Assembly: GCA_003640385.1 (NCBI GenBank)
Contig: RCAB01000061.1
Coordinates: forward strand, 124,001-188,000
Length of the DNA: 64,000 nucleotides
From: Setaria digitata
Taxonomy: Eukaryota; Nematoda; Chromadorea; Rhabditida; Setariidae
Direction: 5' to 3'
Of this stretch, positions 52,201-64,000 are shown piece by piece. The translations under genes and the position numbers were made by a program. Position 1 is the first letter of the stretch. Every line of letters starts with the position of its first letter. The notes under the pieces are model-generated. The model saw only the letters and a list, made by a program, of their open reading frames with translations, was not told where the DNA came from and did not search any database.

Positions 52201-55200
52201 AATATGGCAACTATAACAAGATTCCAATGTGTTTTACTTCTATCTTTTGACGAAATTTTTGAAGTATCATAAATTTGTCAGTGTTTTGACTACACTGTTT
52301 AGTAGAAGAAAGTAGAACAACGAAAAAAGCTTTTGAGAGTTTATAGGTCATGATAATATAAGTCTTCCATATCTCTCGGTTTACACCCTATTTTTACAGA
52401 TTTCTTTTTATTTGCTCGAATTGTAAATGGAGTATGTTAAGGACAGCAGCGCTGGATGCACTAAGCAATATAGCTTGTGAAGTAGGTTTATTGTTCTGTA
52501 TTCATTTAATAACTTGGGGATCAGGAAAATATTGAGATTTTCATCGTGTAAGTTGAATCCCTAATCGCTGTTATATGTTCCTATAAAAAAAAAGTTTTCT
52601 CCTTCAAGGCACTTTTTTTCCTATTACAGATTGATCTTATGGGTGAAGAGTCATCTTCTACCAACCATTTATTACTTAAAACAGTCTCGTGTTGTCTGCA
52701 TTCTGACGATAAATTTCGAGTAAGTTTACTAGTTTGTCACCACAATGAGCTAAGGAATTGGTTTCTATATAGAAATTAGATTGTTTTAAAAGTGAATTAA
52801 TAATATATGTTTTTGTTGGGGCATTTTTGTTCGTTCTTTCATTTTCATTAAAAGTAGCTATGCATTTTCTCGTATAGAAAAAAAAAAGTAGCTTGTTTCC
52901 ATAATCTGTAATATTGCCTTATTCAGAAGCATAATGGTGAAAGTCCTTAAACAAATTGTATCATCCGAATTTTCAGGTAATTCGGGCTCTTGAAATTCTC
53001 TCCGGATTGTGCAATAATGAGCGTAATGAATCTCTTATTTGTGAATTTCTTGATCATCGTATTTTGTCTAAAATATTTACCGTGATTTCAGTCAAGGATA
53101 TTATGATGTGTGTTTATACTCTGGAATCTCTATATCAGGCATGTTCTGCTACCTTCCGTACTTTATTTGGCCGCTCAGCTTCATGCAGTTTGTAGCTTGT
53201 CAGATGTGCTTTGTTTTAAAATCTTTCGGGTAGCTGCTTGGTTTTAAGAATTTTTTAACTATTGTAAGAGACGTAGACTATTCTCCAATGTGCACTCTTT
53301 TTAATATTTTGTTATTTCATTTAATTTTTAGATCTCCGAACTGGGAGCAACTGCCTGTTACCAGTTATCTCGTTTTCCTCATGCAATTGATACATTGGTA
53401 TCTTTAGCGACAGTTGAAGCAGTTTCTTTTGGTCCATCCGGATTAATCGGCATGAAAGTGGTGGAGTTCCATGGCCCTTCACAGCTTGCTCCTCCACCTC
53501 CTCAGAATATACCAATATCTCAAAACCAGGTATTTTTATTTTTATTTTTGCATTTTTAGGAGATTTAATAACTCCTAGCTATAAAGTTTTTGTTTATGTT
53601 GAGAATAGAAATTAAAAAATAATTATTCCAGACAGTCAGGCCGACCTCTTTTGTAACATCGACACATTCCACAAATTATTCGTCTAGATTGGCAACTCCG
53701 CGTGGTGCTGCCAGCACCTCAACGCCAGTAATTGGAGATTCCAAGGTTTAGTCCAAAACTTTTGTTTGTGCTCTGTACCAGTCTATTGTGCCGATTGAAA
53801 TTGCATTAATTCTATCATTAATAACAGTTTAACATATAAGCATTATTTTTGCAGGTTGAACAGTTGACTGCAAAGTGGATTCGGATGAACTGTGTTTTTG
53901 AGATGGGCAGTGTAGTGCCTCGGGGAGAATTATACGCAAGCTATGTTGATGACCTTCGACATCGTTATGGAGCCCTCTCGGGTTCTGTCCAAACTTTCAC
54001 CAATATTATGAGGTTTGTTTCGTTTTATTTCCTGGATAGTTAGTTGGTAAGATATTTTTCTGGAGATACTGGCAGTGGAGTAGATTTAAGATTATTGCTT
54101 TATCAAAAATATAATTTTCTTAATTCAGAGCGGTATATCCTAATGTTGTACTTCGAGTTCAGTCATCGTCTGGTAGCAACATGCCTGTTTTTGAAAATAT
54201 AAGGATGTGTCGATTGAATCCAAACATGGGTAATCATGAAAATCTTGCCGGCAAGTTTAGTTTTCGATCTTCTTAGAGCTGGCTTATTTTGGCGAACAAT
54301 TCTCTTGACTATTTGAAACTTAAATTCCAGTATTACTGACAAGTTATTTCGCAAAACAATTTTGCAGTCTCAACAAACACTGATTCTCATACATCTCTGG
54401 TAGCGAATCATCCACTTGTGCAGAAAATGTTAACAGATAACACGAATACTCCAGCAATATTGAACGGTCATGCTACGGTTACCGTGGTGACTACTAATGA
54501 CAAGAAGTATTCTATTCTTTACAAATTTTTTCAAGTTTTGGAATCTAACACATCACGTAATTATTACATATCTGTATTTATATTGTAACATTGTTGTTTT
54601 ACAGACCACTAAATGAAACAGCTGGCAGCATAGCAGCAATTGTACCAGCATCAAATCTTTCAGAAGATGTGATGCATTCCAATTCCTCTCATTTAGCCAA
54701 TGTACAGCCGTCAACCAGCTCGTCAGTTGGTCATCAGGTAAGGATAATTGTGATATAAGTATACAGCATAGATTGATATCTAAATTGTTTTAGAATATAT
54801 ATCAGGTGCCAAAAAGTGTAATTTTTCTTTTTTGATTGTGCTGAAAATGCTAACAGATAATATGAATGCGCCAACAATTTTGAACAATCCTTGTGTTGCT
54901 AGAATCGCTGCTACTACATTTTTTTGGAGCTTAATTGTGGCAGATATTGCGGGAAGAGAGCTTAATCGCATTTTCCTGAGTTCCTAATATATAATTGCAA
55001 TTGGAGGCTTGTCGAACGGCAATTGAAGTGCATGACTTCATATTGGAGCAACGTCATGAAACAAAAATTTTGCGTGTAGAAAATTCTCGAGCAGCTATAA
55101 ACACTGTGGACGAAAAAGTTGGTGTTTCTCAGGTTAGTTGATCATGCATATCTGCTACCACGAAAATTTTAATTCAAATCATTAATTCAGAATGTCAGTT

Positions 55201-57327
55201 TTGTACGTAAATGTCAGGATTTTATGAAGGGGAGGAGTTAATTACAGAACTTTCTCCCACTGTTAGCTTGGAACAAATTGGCTGTAATGTTGTATTGTCG
55301 TTGACTGAGTTGCAGATGCTTAATCAAGTACAATCCAAAAGTGCCGTTGCAAGACGTATCAACGGGATTTGTGATAGTCGAACTACAAATAATGAAGGCG
55401 TGGTAAATGGATTTGATAGTGATCTTGGACAGTCTCCCGGAAGCGCTTTCGGTCAAGTATTGAACGGGAATCCATCTTCAGGCACTAAAGAAGTAATTTT
55501 TTTATGTTCATTAAGTATGGAAGAAAAGAAATACCTGAATATTCTTTTAGTAAGCTTTCACTTGAAAAATACCTTTCGTTATTTATGTGAACTGTCAGAA
55601 TGTTTAATTACTTGTGCTTAAATTTTGAAAAGCTCCTAATAACACTGTAACAAAGTATTCTTTCAATTCAAATTGGCCGGAACCAATTTCACACCATAAT
55701 GATGTAGTTATTTCATATGTGGCTTTAAAAACCATCTGGAAGGAATAAATTCTGTAATGTTGCTCACTGATTATACCTCCTGGTTGAACTTTACATAGTT
55801 CTTAAATACAGTGCATAATTTAAAGCAATGTTAGGTAAAACCGGTGATGAACGTCCCTAAAACAGTTGCTGATACTCAAATGATACTGCCTTCAACATCG
55901 GCAGCAAGTATTCGTGACGATGATTGTGATTCACTGAAATCATATGCCTCTACACCTTGTTCTCCAGTTTCTGCCAAACGGCGCCGAGTATCAGTGTGTT
56001 CTAGCAGTCGACCAACCACATCTACAGCTGACAGTGACGATTACTTGTGTGAATGGAACGGATGCGGAAAGTAAATAGAACAACTCTTTTTTATGATATA
56101 TTATTTCCTGTTTATAAATCATTTCCATTTCTTACCATCTTTAGAAATTCTAGTAATGAGCCCAATATCTGGATTAAAACTTATTGGATAAAAGTTTGCT
56201 CGCTATTTTTTGAGTTCTGCTTTTTTCTTGAATTCATTTAGGCATTTTCCATCTGCGTCTTTTGTGCTTTATCACTGCACCAAAGAACATGTTGGCGATG
56301 ATCACAGCATACAGTGCCATTGGCCGCGTTGTGATTCAACAGTGCGTGCCAAATGGTCAATGGTGACGCATTTACAAGATCATCACTGTAATGAAGTTGC
56401 TTTAAAAGCTGCAGCCAAAAGACGGAAAGAAGGTTGTTTACTATATTTAAGATTTTTTTAATTAAAGCAAATGAAGTGAAGCAAAGGAAAATTTTGCAAG
56501 GTTGCTTAATTTTATTCCTTTTTAAAATCATTTTTTATTACAGGCCACGGCTTACCTTTAGGACCAGTTAATCCTGAAAGACCTCGCGAAATTGTGCAGC
56601 ACCCAGGATATTCAAAGAATGCAGCTGTTGAAGCTATTCGACGACATGCTTTCAATTATCTTCCTCGGGATATCACGGTATATTATTTTTCCGGATATTT
56701 CACCCCTTTTTTGTAGTCTCTTCTGATAGATATTGTAAAATCACATTGTGTGAATGTAATGGTTAGAACTTTTCAAGTGCATATATTCTTCATATGCGCT
56801 GAAAACTTATAGGATGATCCAGAAGGACCCGTAACAAAGAGCATCCGTTTGACTAGTTGTCTTATTCTGAGGAATTTGGCTCGTTATTCAAACGATGGAA
56901 GACGGTAATCTTTTCCTTTTCTTTGCTCTTGTTCAATTTTATCTTGATTCCTTTTCAAATTTTGTAAAGGTGTGAGAGGATTTCATTTTTGTTTCTTTTT
57001 TCATCGTTTTAACTTAACAGCTCCATTATTTGTTACTCAGTTTTACCATCAGTACAGTTCTCTCTTAAATGTCATTCTGTCTTCGTCGACCTTACAATTT
57101 GATAATTTAGACTTTTCAGGCTCCTTCGTCGACACGAGCGTTTGCTTAGTTGGTTGTCATTATCACGTGTAGAGAGTAGTTCAGCATTAGCTCAGCTTCT
57201 TGCTGAACTCTATTCTCAGCCATCTTCGTCATCATCCCCTTCCTATCCGTCCTCATCCTCATCACCTCATCGTACTTACCATGTGCCCACTGCATTAAAT
57301 GCTGTAACAGTCACAAAAGCCTTATAA
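49292..57327 (+). CDS. ARID2: ARID2/BAF200-like subunit of the PBAF SWI/SNF complex
   Basis: Many-exon gene starting [15 protein letters not shown]; first exons 49292-49416, 49755-49848, 50514-50611 and 50773-about 50921, phase-checked; the last coding exon ends in TAA at 57327. Order: an ARID DNA-binding domain ([43 protein letters not shown]), an alpha-helical repeat-like region (about 51.2-53.5 kb, for example [16 protein letters not shown]), an RFX-type domain ([18 protein letters not shown], ending MRAVYPN) at about 53.85-54.2 kb, a Ser/Thr-rich linker, and two C2H2 zinc fingers near 56.04-56.4 kb ([12 protein letters not shown] and [11 protein letters not shown]). This set is specific to ARID2, which directs the PBAF form of the remodelling complex in the nucleus. 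A serine-rich tail lies at 57217-57271. Middle exon limits are approximate. Confidence 0.93.
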
Positions 57328-58232
57328 CCAGTGGAATATTTTTATATATCGCACGGGACATATTGTCACATTGTAAAACTATTTTACCAACTTATCATTT
57401 AATCAGTGCTTGCGTGCACATTACGTTTTCATCAGGAAAGTAATCCCTACGCTTTTCTTTATTAATATCTTTTTAGTCGAAAAATCTTATGACAAGCGTG
57501 CTCGGACAGAGTCCAAATTTCGCTATTTGAAACATAGCCATATTTTTTAACTCTTGAATAATTCATGACCTGGATAAAGATTCTGGCTAAGGATCCAGCA
57601 TCATATAAGCGGGTTGTTCTCATGCATTAATTGGATTGTGTGAAGGAACTTTGTGTTGTTTTCCTTCCAGTGGGAAATGCATTTCAGTCATTTTCTGCGA
57701 TATTCTCTTCCGAAATGCATACGTTTTCAAGACAGTAATTTGATACTTTGTATAAATAATCGTTTTAATCGTATTGTTTTACGGACCATTTATGAAGCTT
57801 TGTAAGATTATATTCTCTTGATTGTGTATGTTCATATTTGTCGTATTGCACTTTTCTTTTCTGATTTTTCTATTATAGCTTAAAATTGTGTTGTTGAAAT
57901 CTAAATCGAATATCATTTCATTAAGAACTCGTTCCCACATTTTAAATCATATCACAGTGTTACTAAATCACATCTATTTTTAGTGGCAGTTTGAGTACCA
58001 AATGATTGAGTGGTGTAAGATGTGGTTATCTTCCAGCTGATTAAGATTGGAAAAGTTTTGGTAGAGGTTGAAGGTTATAGTGATTCAGATGAAGTATTTT
58101 TGATGGCGTCCTTTCTCTACAGTTGTAGAAGTCTGAATATAGCTCGATTAAACAGTGGTCGATTCTCAAGTGCTGGGATGATTTGTTTTTAGACTAGATG
58201 CCTGGGGTTGCAGTGAGAGGAAGACAAGAGAT
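57328..58232. other. Intergenic between ARID2 and HDAC3
   Basis: About 900 bases, T-rich, expected to hold the ARID2 3' UTR and the HDAC3 promoter or leader. No open frame of note. Confidence 0.6.
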
Positions 58233-60865
58233 ATGGCTGGGAAACGAGAGGTATGTTATTATTTCCATCACGATGTCCCAAATTTTCATTATGGTTCGAG
58301 ACATCCAATGAAGCCGCAGCGTTTGGCTGCCTTGCACAGTTTGGTTGTTAATTATGGTTTACACAAAGAGATGCTTGTACTCACACCACCGCGTGCATCT
58401 GCAATCGAGATTGAGCGGTTCCATTCGAAGTAAGCGATTTCCTGTGAACCACTATCACTTTTTTGTACTAAAATTTAGCTCTTACATGGTGGTGTTTACC
58501 TAAGCTACAGTTTTTTTTATCTAGGTCAAAAGTTCTATTGCAACACAAAATTTCCTGACTGTTGGTGTTTGATTTTATCCTAACTGATACTACAGCTCTT
58601 TATATGATGAAACAAAAGCAAATTTAGCAAGCCAGCTGGGAATCAAGACTGATCCTTCTCCTTATTTTTTACTTTATCTGCTGCAGAGCTAGCCTGATCT
58701 CATTTCGATTACAGCACTAGTACAGTTGTGGAAATACCAGCGTTCCAGTTTTTCATGAATTTGATATCCCGTAGTTGTAGTGATCACGCGACGTGCGAGA
58801 AGCCATTCCGTTTCTACTGTCCTGTTGGATGCTTGTAAATAAATTAAATTCAAGTGTAAAACAAAAATTTTTTGAAATCTAGTTTAGTGGATATGTCAAT
58901 TTGTAGAAAAATTAGCTTGCAGTTTTGATTTCATATTTATAGAGATTATGTGGACTTCCTGCAGCGAGTGTCACCTCGTACAGCTGATCAGTATGAAAAT
59001 CTTTTTTCACAGTACAATATCGGTGAAGACTGCCCAATCTTCGATGGGATTTTTGAATTTTGTTCCATTTACACCGGTGCTACGCTTAGTGGTATTTTTT
59101 TTAAGTGCGATATGTATAAATACAAATGCTTTTTTTGGCTAAGGGAAGCAAATCATTATTTTTTGGGGGAACTTTAATGCACTGGTAAATGATGAGTTTT
59201 CCAGGTGTTGCGCGTCTGAATCATGGCTTGAGTGATATCGCTATTAATTGGAGTGGTGGCCTTCACCATGCTAAAAAACGTGAGGCTTCAGGATTTTGTT
59301 ATGTAAATGACATTGTTATTGGAATCTTGGAGTTGCTTAAATATCATTCTCGAGTACTTTATATTGATATTGATATACATCACGGCGATGGAGTTCAGGT
59401 ACTCTCTCCTTACTAACTAATAGAAAAAAGAAAAAAGGAATCTTCATTCGGTTTTCTATCTTTTGGTTTTGTTAATTTTTCTGCCCTCTGTTTAATTTAC
59501 GCAAGAACAACATTTTCAGGAGGCATTCTATTTGACTGATAGAGTAATGACTGTTTCATTCCACAAGTATGGTAATTACTTTTTCCCAGGAACAGGGGAC
59601 ATGTATGATGTTGGACAGGATACGGGTCGTTATTATGCTGTGAATGTTCCTATGAAGGAAGGAATGGACGATGAAAGTATAACTATTAATCTCATATAAT
59701 ATAGACTTGATCTTGTTTATACTTATTATCTGCGTGAATTTCCTTTAATTCTTTCCATTCAAAAAGTTTCATAAAAAATTGATTGGAACAGGTTGATTTG
59801 ACCGTGGAATTAACATTTCAGATTACCACTCTTTATTCAAACCTGTGGTGCGAGCAGTCATTGATTGTTTCAATCCTTCGGTTATTGTACTGCAGTGTGG
59901 AGCGGATTCATTGGGATGTGACCGCTTGGGTTGTTTTAATCTGAGCTTTTCGGGTCACGGGTTCGTTGTCCTCAATTTCTGATCACATATATACCCCCTC
60001 TCCTCACAGTACTTTGGTTCTAGTTTTAATCGAATGGCGTTACTGTTGGATGATGATCCTGTTTTAGGGAATGTGTAGATTTTGTACGTAGTCTGGGAAT
60101 ACCAATGCTTGCAGTTGGTGGTGGTGGATATACATTACGCAATGTTGCACGATGTTGGACATACGAAACTGCAATTTTGGTTGGTAAGAAAGACGAAATA
60201 CCAGATGAAATCCCAAATAATACTGGTAACATTACTCACTCATCGAAATTTCTTTTGGCTTTCAACAGTGTCGGATAATACCCAGATTTTGAGAACACTA
60301 TTTAAAATACTTGTTTCAGAATACCTGCAGTTTTTTGCTCCCGAATTTACGCTAAGGCCGACGTTGGCCAAGAGGCAGGAGAATCAAAATACCAAGGAAG
60401 TCTGTTCTAATTAAATACGTCAGATTTTTTAAAAGTGATTAGATAAGACCAGAAAATCTGTGACAGCGAGAATTGTTATTCACTTTTGTCATTAAACGCA
60501 GCTCTTTGCTCATCTTAAAAATCTCATCCTTTTACTTTAGTACATCACTGCCTTAAAACAAGAAGTCTTAGATCATCTGAGACAAATTCGTCATGCTCCT
60601 TCAGTGCAGATGCAAGAAGTACCACCCGATCTCCTAGATCCCGATGAGGTATTTTTCCATCGCATATTTGAAATATGCCTGTTCTTTCTGAAAACATAGA
60701 CTTGAAGGACCAATACAATAATGTAGTCCCGTTCATAACGAGTTTCACTTTTATTTTCAGTTATTCTCTGCGCAGGAATCACCTCCGGATGTTCTTCCAA
60801 CCGATAACGATCCAGATGGTGGCACATTCTTCGGTACGGGTTCTGAAATTGATCACTCGTCATGA
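58233..60865 (+). CDS. HDAC3: Class I histone deacetylase, HDAC3 type
   Basis: Nine exons with all phases consistent: 58233-58429, 58943-59091, 59205-59398, 59520-59676, 59822-59960, 60068-60225, 60320-60399, 60541-60648 and 60761-60865 (TGA). They total 1287 bases, 428 codons plus stop, the length of human HDAC3. The zinc-dependent deacetylase core is complete: the tandem histidines in GGLHHAKK, zinc ligands in [11 protein letters not shown] and the downstream [10 protein letters not shown] region, and the active-site tyrosine in [18 protein letters not shown]3-like features are the FLQRVSP start region, [10 protein letters not shown] and [15 protein letters not shown]. The enzyme removes acetyl groups from histones, normally in NCoR/SMRT corepressor complexes. 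The C-terminal tail ([15 protein letters not shown]) is divergent and acidic. The gene follows ARID2 on the same strand. Confidence 0.97.
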
Positions 60866-61982
60866 CTTGCTACCGTCCCAGAAATCATTTACCACAAAAT
60901 CGTCCAGAACTTATGTTTGCTGTTTCCAAGAATTAACCCAAATACGAAAGACAATGGACATTCTCCACTAAAATTTTTCCTCGCTGTCGCTTAGTTTTAT
61001 GTGTTGTTTATATTTTCATATATTGTTCCATATATCATTTACTTAATTCCAACAAAAATCTGGGATATTAGAGTGCGTGCTGTCGTCCCAGTAAATAAAC
61101 CTATAGAAGTTTTGTTAGAGAAATACTCTGCTTCTAACGAAGTCATTATAATTCATACAGAATAAAAGACATTAGTAATATATATAACGGCACAGTGGAA
61201 AATGATTGTGATTTGAGTAGCTATGGGATACCGTAGTGAAACAAGAGCACTTTGCCTGCAGTTCGAAGTGTTATGGTACGAAGTACCTGCACAGCAATTA
61301 CGACAGCAAGAGCATTACAGTGACTCTAGAGAAACAGAAACAAAGAACGACTACGAAGTCTTGAAGATTTTAACAACCTGCTACAGAAAGACGATTAAAT
61401 TGCAGCAAAATATATCCCGGAAGGATCTGAATAGTATGGGTTGAATGTGTGCTATTGACACAACTGAAATATGGTAAAACGACGGAAGTAACCACATACC
61501 GAGGAGTTCTCATCGAAATACAACTGTTTTCAGTGCATAGTCGGGATGGACCTGTAAATCCTTTATTAAATGAAGAAAAAAGGAAAAAGCGCGTGAAACT
61601 TCGGAAATTTTCAGATCGAACGAGAAGCAACTGTAATTCTTTATCAACAGAAATTTTTATCGTTGGTATAGAATATTTTATATCTATTAATGTGAGGAAA
61701 GAAGTGGTTATTACTTTAGGACGTAATTCTAGCGTAACATTGGATTCTATAATGCTAAGCCCAGTGACTATTTTTTCTATAAAGTATTACGCACTCTTGG
61801 AAGCACCAGTTACTGTTTTTCCACTCTTTAGAATGATGATTAAATCTGTACAGTACTACAAGAGAAAAACAAATGTCTCGAATTCGAAGTTTAAATGATT
61901 CTGCGATAAGTTTGATTAAATTAACTAACAATTATTACCTACATTATGTAAACGATCTAGCAACTGCCAAAAGAAATTGTTC
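60866..61982. other. Intergenic with an unexplained ORF run (61223-61898)
   Basis: Between the convergent HDAC3 and NADK2 genes. An AATAAA-like sequence near 61094-61099 may end HDAC3 transcripts. Two successive plus-strand open frames in different registers, 61223-61444 (73 codons) and 61449-61898 (149 codons), have no recognised domain. They could be a small gene with a frame break, a young gene, or chance. Confidence 0.4.
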
Positions 61983-64000
61983 CTAGAGTCGATATTTTGT
62001 TTTGGATAAGAATGTTTTATTAATAACTTGGAAAAGAAGAGAAAAAAGGACTTCGAGGACTGCTTCAGCACCATCGTTAAATTTGTAAGCAACACGACCA
62101 TCAATAACCAGGTGTGCATCATAACAACGTGAACGCAGTCGCAAACGCTTTACTAGTCCGCGTGGTGGGAATTCGGGGTAAGTTGCGTTGTATATTGGAT
62201 TGCGAACACAATAAGCCATATCTGCATAAATAAAGGAGTACATAAAATGTAAAACCAAGACTAAAAAGTAAGATCCAGCAAAAATCTTCATTGTTTTGCT
62301 TTAGAAAAACAGATACATGAAGAAATTACTTTCACAGTCTGGAGTGAACAATAAACGACTGTTATATATGTCACGAATCCTTCTGATAAATGATTTGTCC
62401 TCTGTTAATGTCCCACATCCGATCTCTTGTGAAGCGATATTCAGCACATCAGATACGCAGTGCTCAGTCATTTTGTTTATATTGAAATACCATGAAGTTG
62501 AACCAGATCCTATTTTTGCTCTTTTTCATATAAATCATAAAAGCAGTAATTAGCATACCAGAAAATATAATGAATGGACAATCTGATACTGAGACAAAAT
62601 ATTTTGAAAAGAAAAATTTGGAAGACACCAGCATTATTTCGCTTGGTGTATAGCTTCTTATATAGCTTTTTCTCAACTTTAAATATTGCCACGTCTTCAG
62701 AAAATTTTGAAACTCCAAAAAGACCATTGATTTTTGTTTTGGAATCTTACATCTTGAGAAAGTCCAGAAGTTTAAGATTTCGAACACAAATGCTTGTTTA
62801 CATCATGATGTAAGAAGTTCGAAGACATCGAACCTGTAAAAATCGAACCTGTACATACGACAACACCACTACTTTTCTGCTTCACCGCTTCACCTTCATC
62901 GCACTGAATTTCATAGTAGGAAACACGTGATGACAAGCTCTCCCCGATAAAAACATCATTTAAAGCTGGATCCGGCAGCACATTCACAAGATCATCAGAA
63001 TTTTCCAAATTCGCCTTCGACTTCATTACTTTCCTGATACTTGTATTGAAAATTAAGTATTTCAATCAAAAACATTTTAAAGTGGTTGCATATCAGCACA
63101 TCACGTTAGATTCCAGATATGAAAATATGAAATACCAACTTCGGAAAAAATCTCAATGAGAAAATATGACAAAAATAGAACGGACTCCGTAGAATATTGA
63201 TAAATCATACTGTTTTTCAGGGTTTTGAAAGTGAAGCTGTTCATTGTGTAAATAAAATGGTTCGGTATTTCTCACATCGCCTTCCAGTCGTACACGTATA
63301 CGTTGCCGATATAACCATCTGAAACTAACATTTGCATGAAATGTAATTAATGTTCAGAACTTATGATTTCAGAAATATTACACATACTTTGTCCGCTTGT
63401 GTTTTACTCAATTTATATCAGTCAGTCTTAAGCTATAACTTCTTTGCTTATTACACATTACGGAGAAAATTAACGCTGAAATAAATAGGAAACAATTAAC
63501 GTGTGAAAAACAAGATATCTGGATTTAATATGAATCGAATACTGTTTATCAAAAAATATTTATTTGGCATACTTGAAGTCACCGGTAAGCAGTCGTTTTA
63601 AGGCATCTCTGAAATACTCGTGTGACAATTTCTTCAGCAAACAGAGGTGTCCTTCTGAGCTAAAAGAAATACTATTGTTTGTGATATGATCTAAAGATGA
63701 CAAAGTCAAAAAGCTACGTAAACATACCACGTACTGCTAGCAAAATACAGAATCATTTGATGTGACTTCTTCATCCAGAAAATCCTTAATCTATTTACCT
63801 GGACTAACAATCATCACCTCATAAGGAACAAAATGATTTACAAAGTTGAAGTTCTGGAAATGTCATGTGAAGAGAATAACTACTTTATAAGTTAAATGTT
63901 ATAAATAAGTTATCTAGTATAACATTTAAGAATATTTTACAAAAAAATTATAAAACTCCAACCCTTTCGGATCCGTATTTATTCCTATGAGTGGTTTTTC
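61983..64000 (-). CDS. NADK2: Mitochondrial NAD kinase, NADK2 type (5' end outside window)
   Basis: Six minus-strand exons with matching phases: 63963-64000 (continues right), 63573-63659, 63211-63318, 62849-63033, 62330-62509 and 61983-62221 (stop at 61983). The product follows human NADK2: PLIGINTDPKG then SEGHLCL, FKWLYRQRIRVRLEG, ALNDVFIGESLSSRVSYYEI, QKSSGVVVCTG then SGSTSWYFNIN, SDVLNIA, and near the C-terminus LRLRSRCYDAHLVIDGR with FNDGAEAVL. NADK2 phosphorylates NAD to NADP in mitochondria; the GGDG motif expected for NAD kinases should lie just beyond the right edge. The last 20 or so residues differ from the vertebrate tail. It converges on HDAC3. Confidence 0.95.

Noticed and set aside
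62224..62291. Apparent signal peptide at the start of a 102-codon minus-strand ORF
   Set aside because: It is intron sequence read through; the NADK2 exon begins at 62221 after a TATGCAG acceptor, and phase joins it to the preceding exon.
62834..62848. A 15-base GT...AG stretch that looks like a micro-intron in NADK2
   Set aside because: The GT at 62848 is the donor of a normal intron reaching 62510; the exon at 62330-62509 supplies the expected SGSTSWYFNIN sequence.
63766..63860. Minus-strand segment reading FVNHFVPYEVMIVSPG with a GT donor
   Set aside because: The neighbouring exons 63963-64000 and 63573-63659 join in phase without it and match NADK2, so it lies inside an intron.
1..64000. 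CRISPR array, rRNA operon, complete transposon with terminal repeats
   Set aside because: None found by eye on either strand; not expected for most of these in a nematode nuclear contig.

Overview
This window is nuclear DNA of an AT-rich animal, most likely a parasitic nematode of the filarial/spirurid type. The coding sequence is split into many short exons by phase-consistent introns with nematode-like acceptors (TTTCAG). The closest recognisable relatives are metazoan proteins, among them a patched-related protein of the family that is expanded in nematodes. No ribosomal RNA, tRNA, CRISPR array or bacterial operon was seen. The species assignment is an inference.

Layout. 109-3613 (+) is the 3' part of an ABCG (White/sterolin-like) half-transporter gene that enters from the left. 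7070-8283 (+) is a small four-exon acireductone dioxygenase-family gene that lacks three of the four metal ligands. 10421-16903 (+) is a second ABCG gene whose ATP-binding motifs are almost all degraded. 19247-25463 (-) is COG4, a Golgi tethering subunit. 27598-35052 (-) is a patched-related (PTR) membrane protein. From 35053 to 49291 lies about 14 kb with no supported gene: AT-rich sequence, then a GC-richer, repeat-bearing stretch at 46000-47800. 49292-57327 (+) is an ARID2/BAF200 chromatin-remodelling subunit. 58233-60865 (+) is the class I histone deacetylase HDAC3, complete at 428 codons. 61983-64000 (-) is the 3' part of mitochondrial NAD kinase (NADK2), which continues off the right edge.

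Shared roles. ARID2 and HDAC3 are same-strand neighbours and both act on chromatin. The ABCG pair and PTR belong to lipid- or sterol-handling families. There is no evidence of a dedicated multi-gene system. The most unusual content is the tandem pair of ABCG genes with degraded nucleotide-binding motifs, which flank a metal-ligand-less dioxygenase with a non-GT splice donor.

Assembly quality. Three single N characters (24577, 24835, 30699) are each flanked by two near-identical copies of the same sequence. They look like unmerged contig overlaps, not real duplications. Exon boundaries were read by eye from splice sites and reading phase, so a few internal exons are approximate or unplaced.
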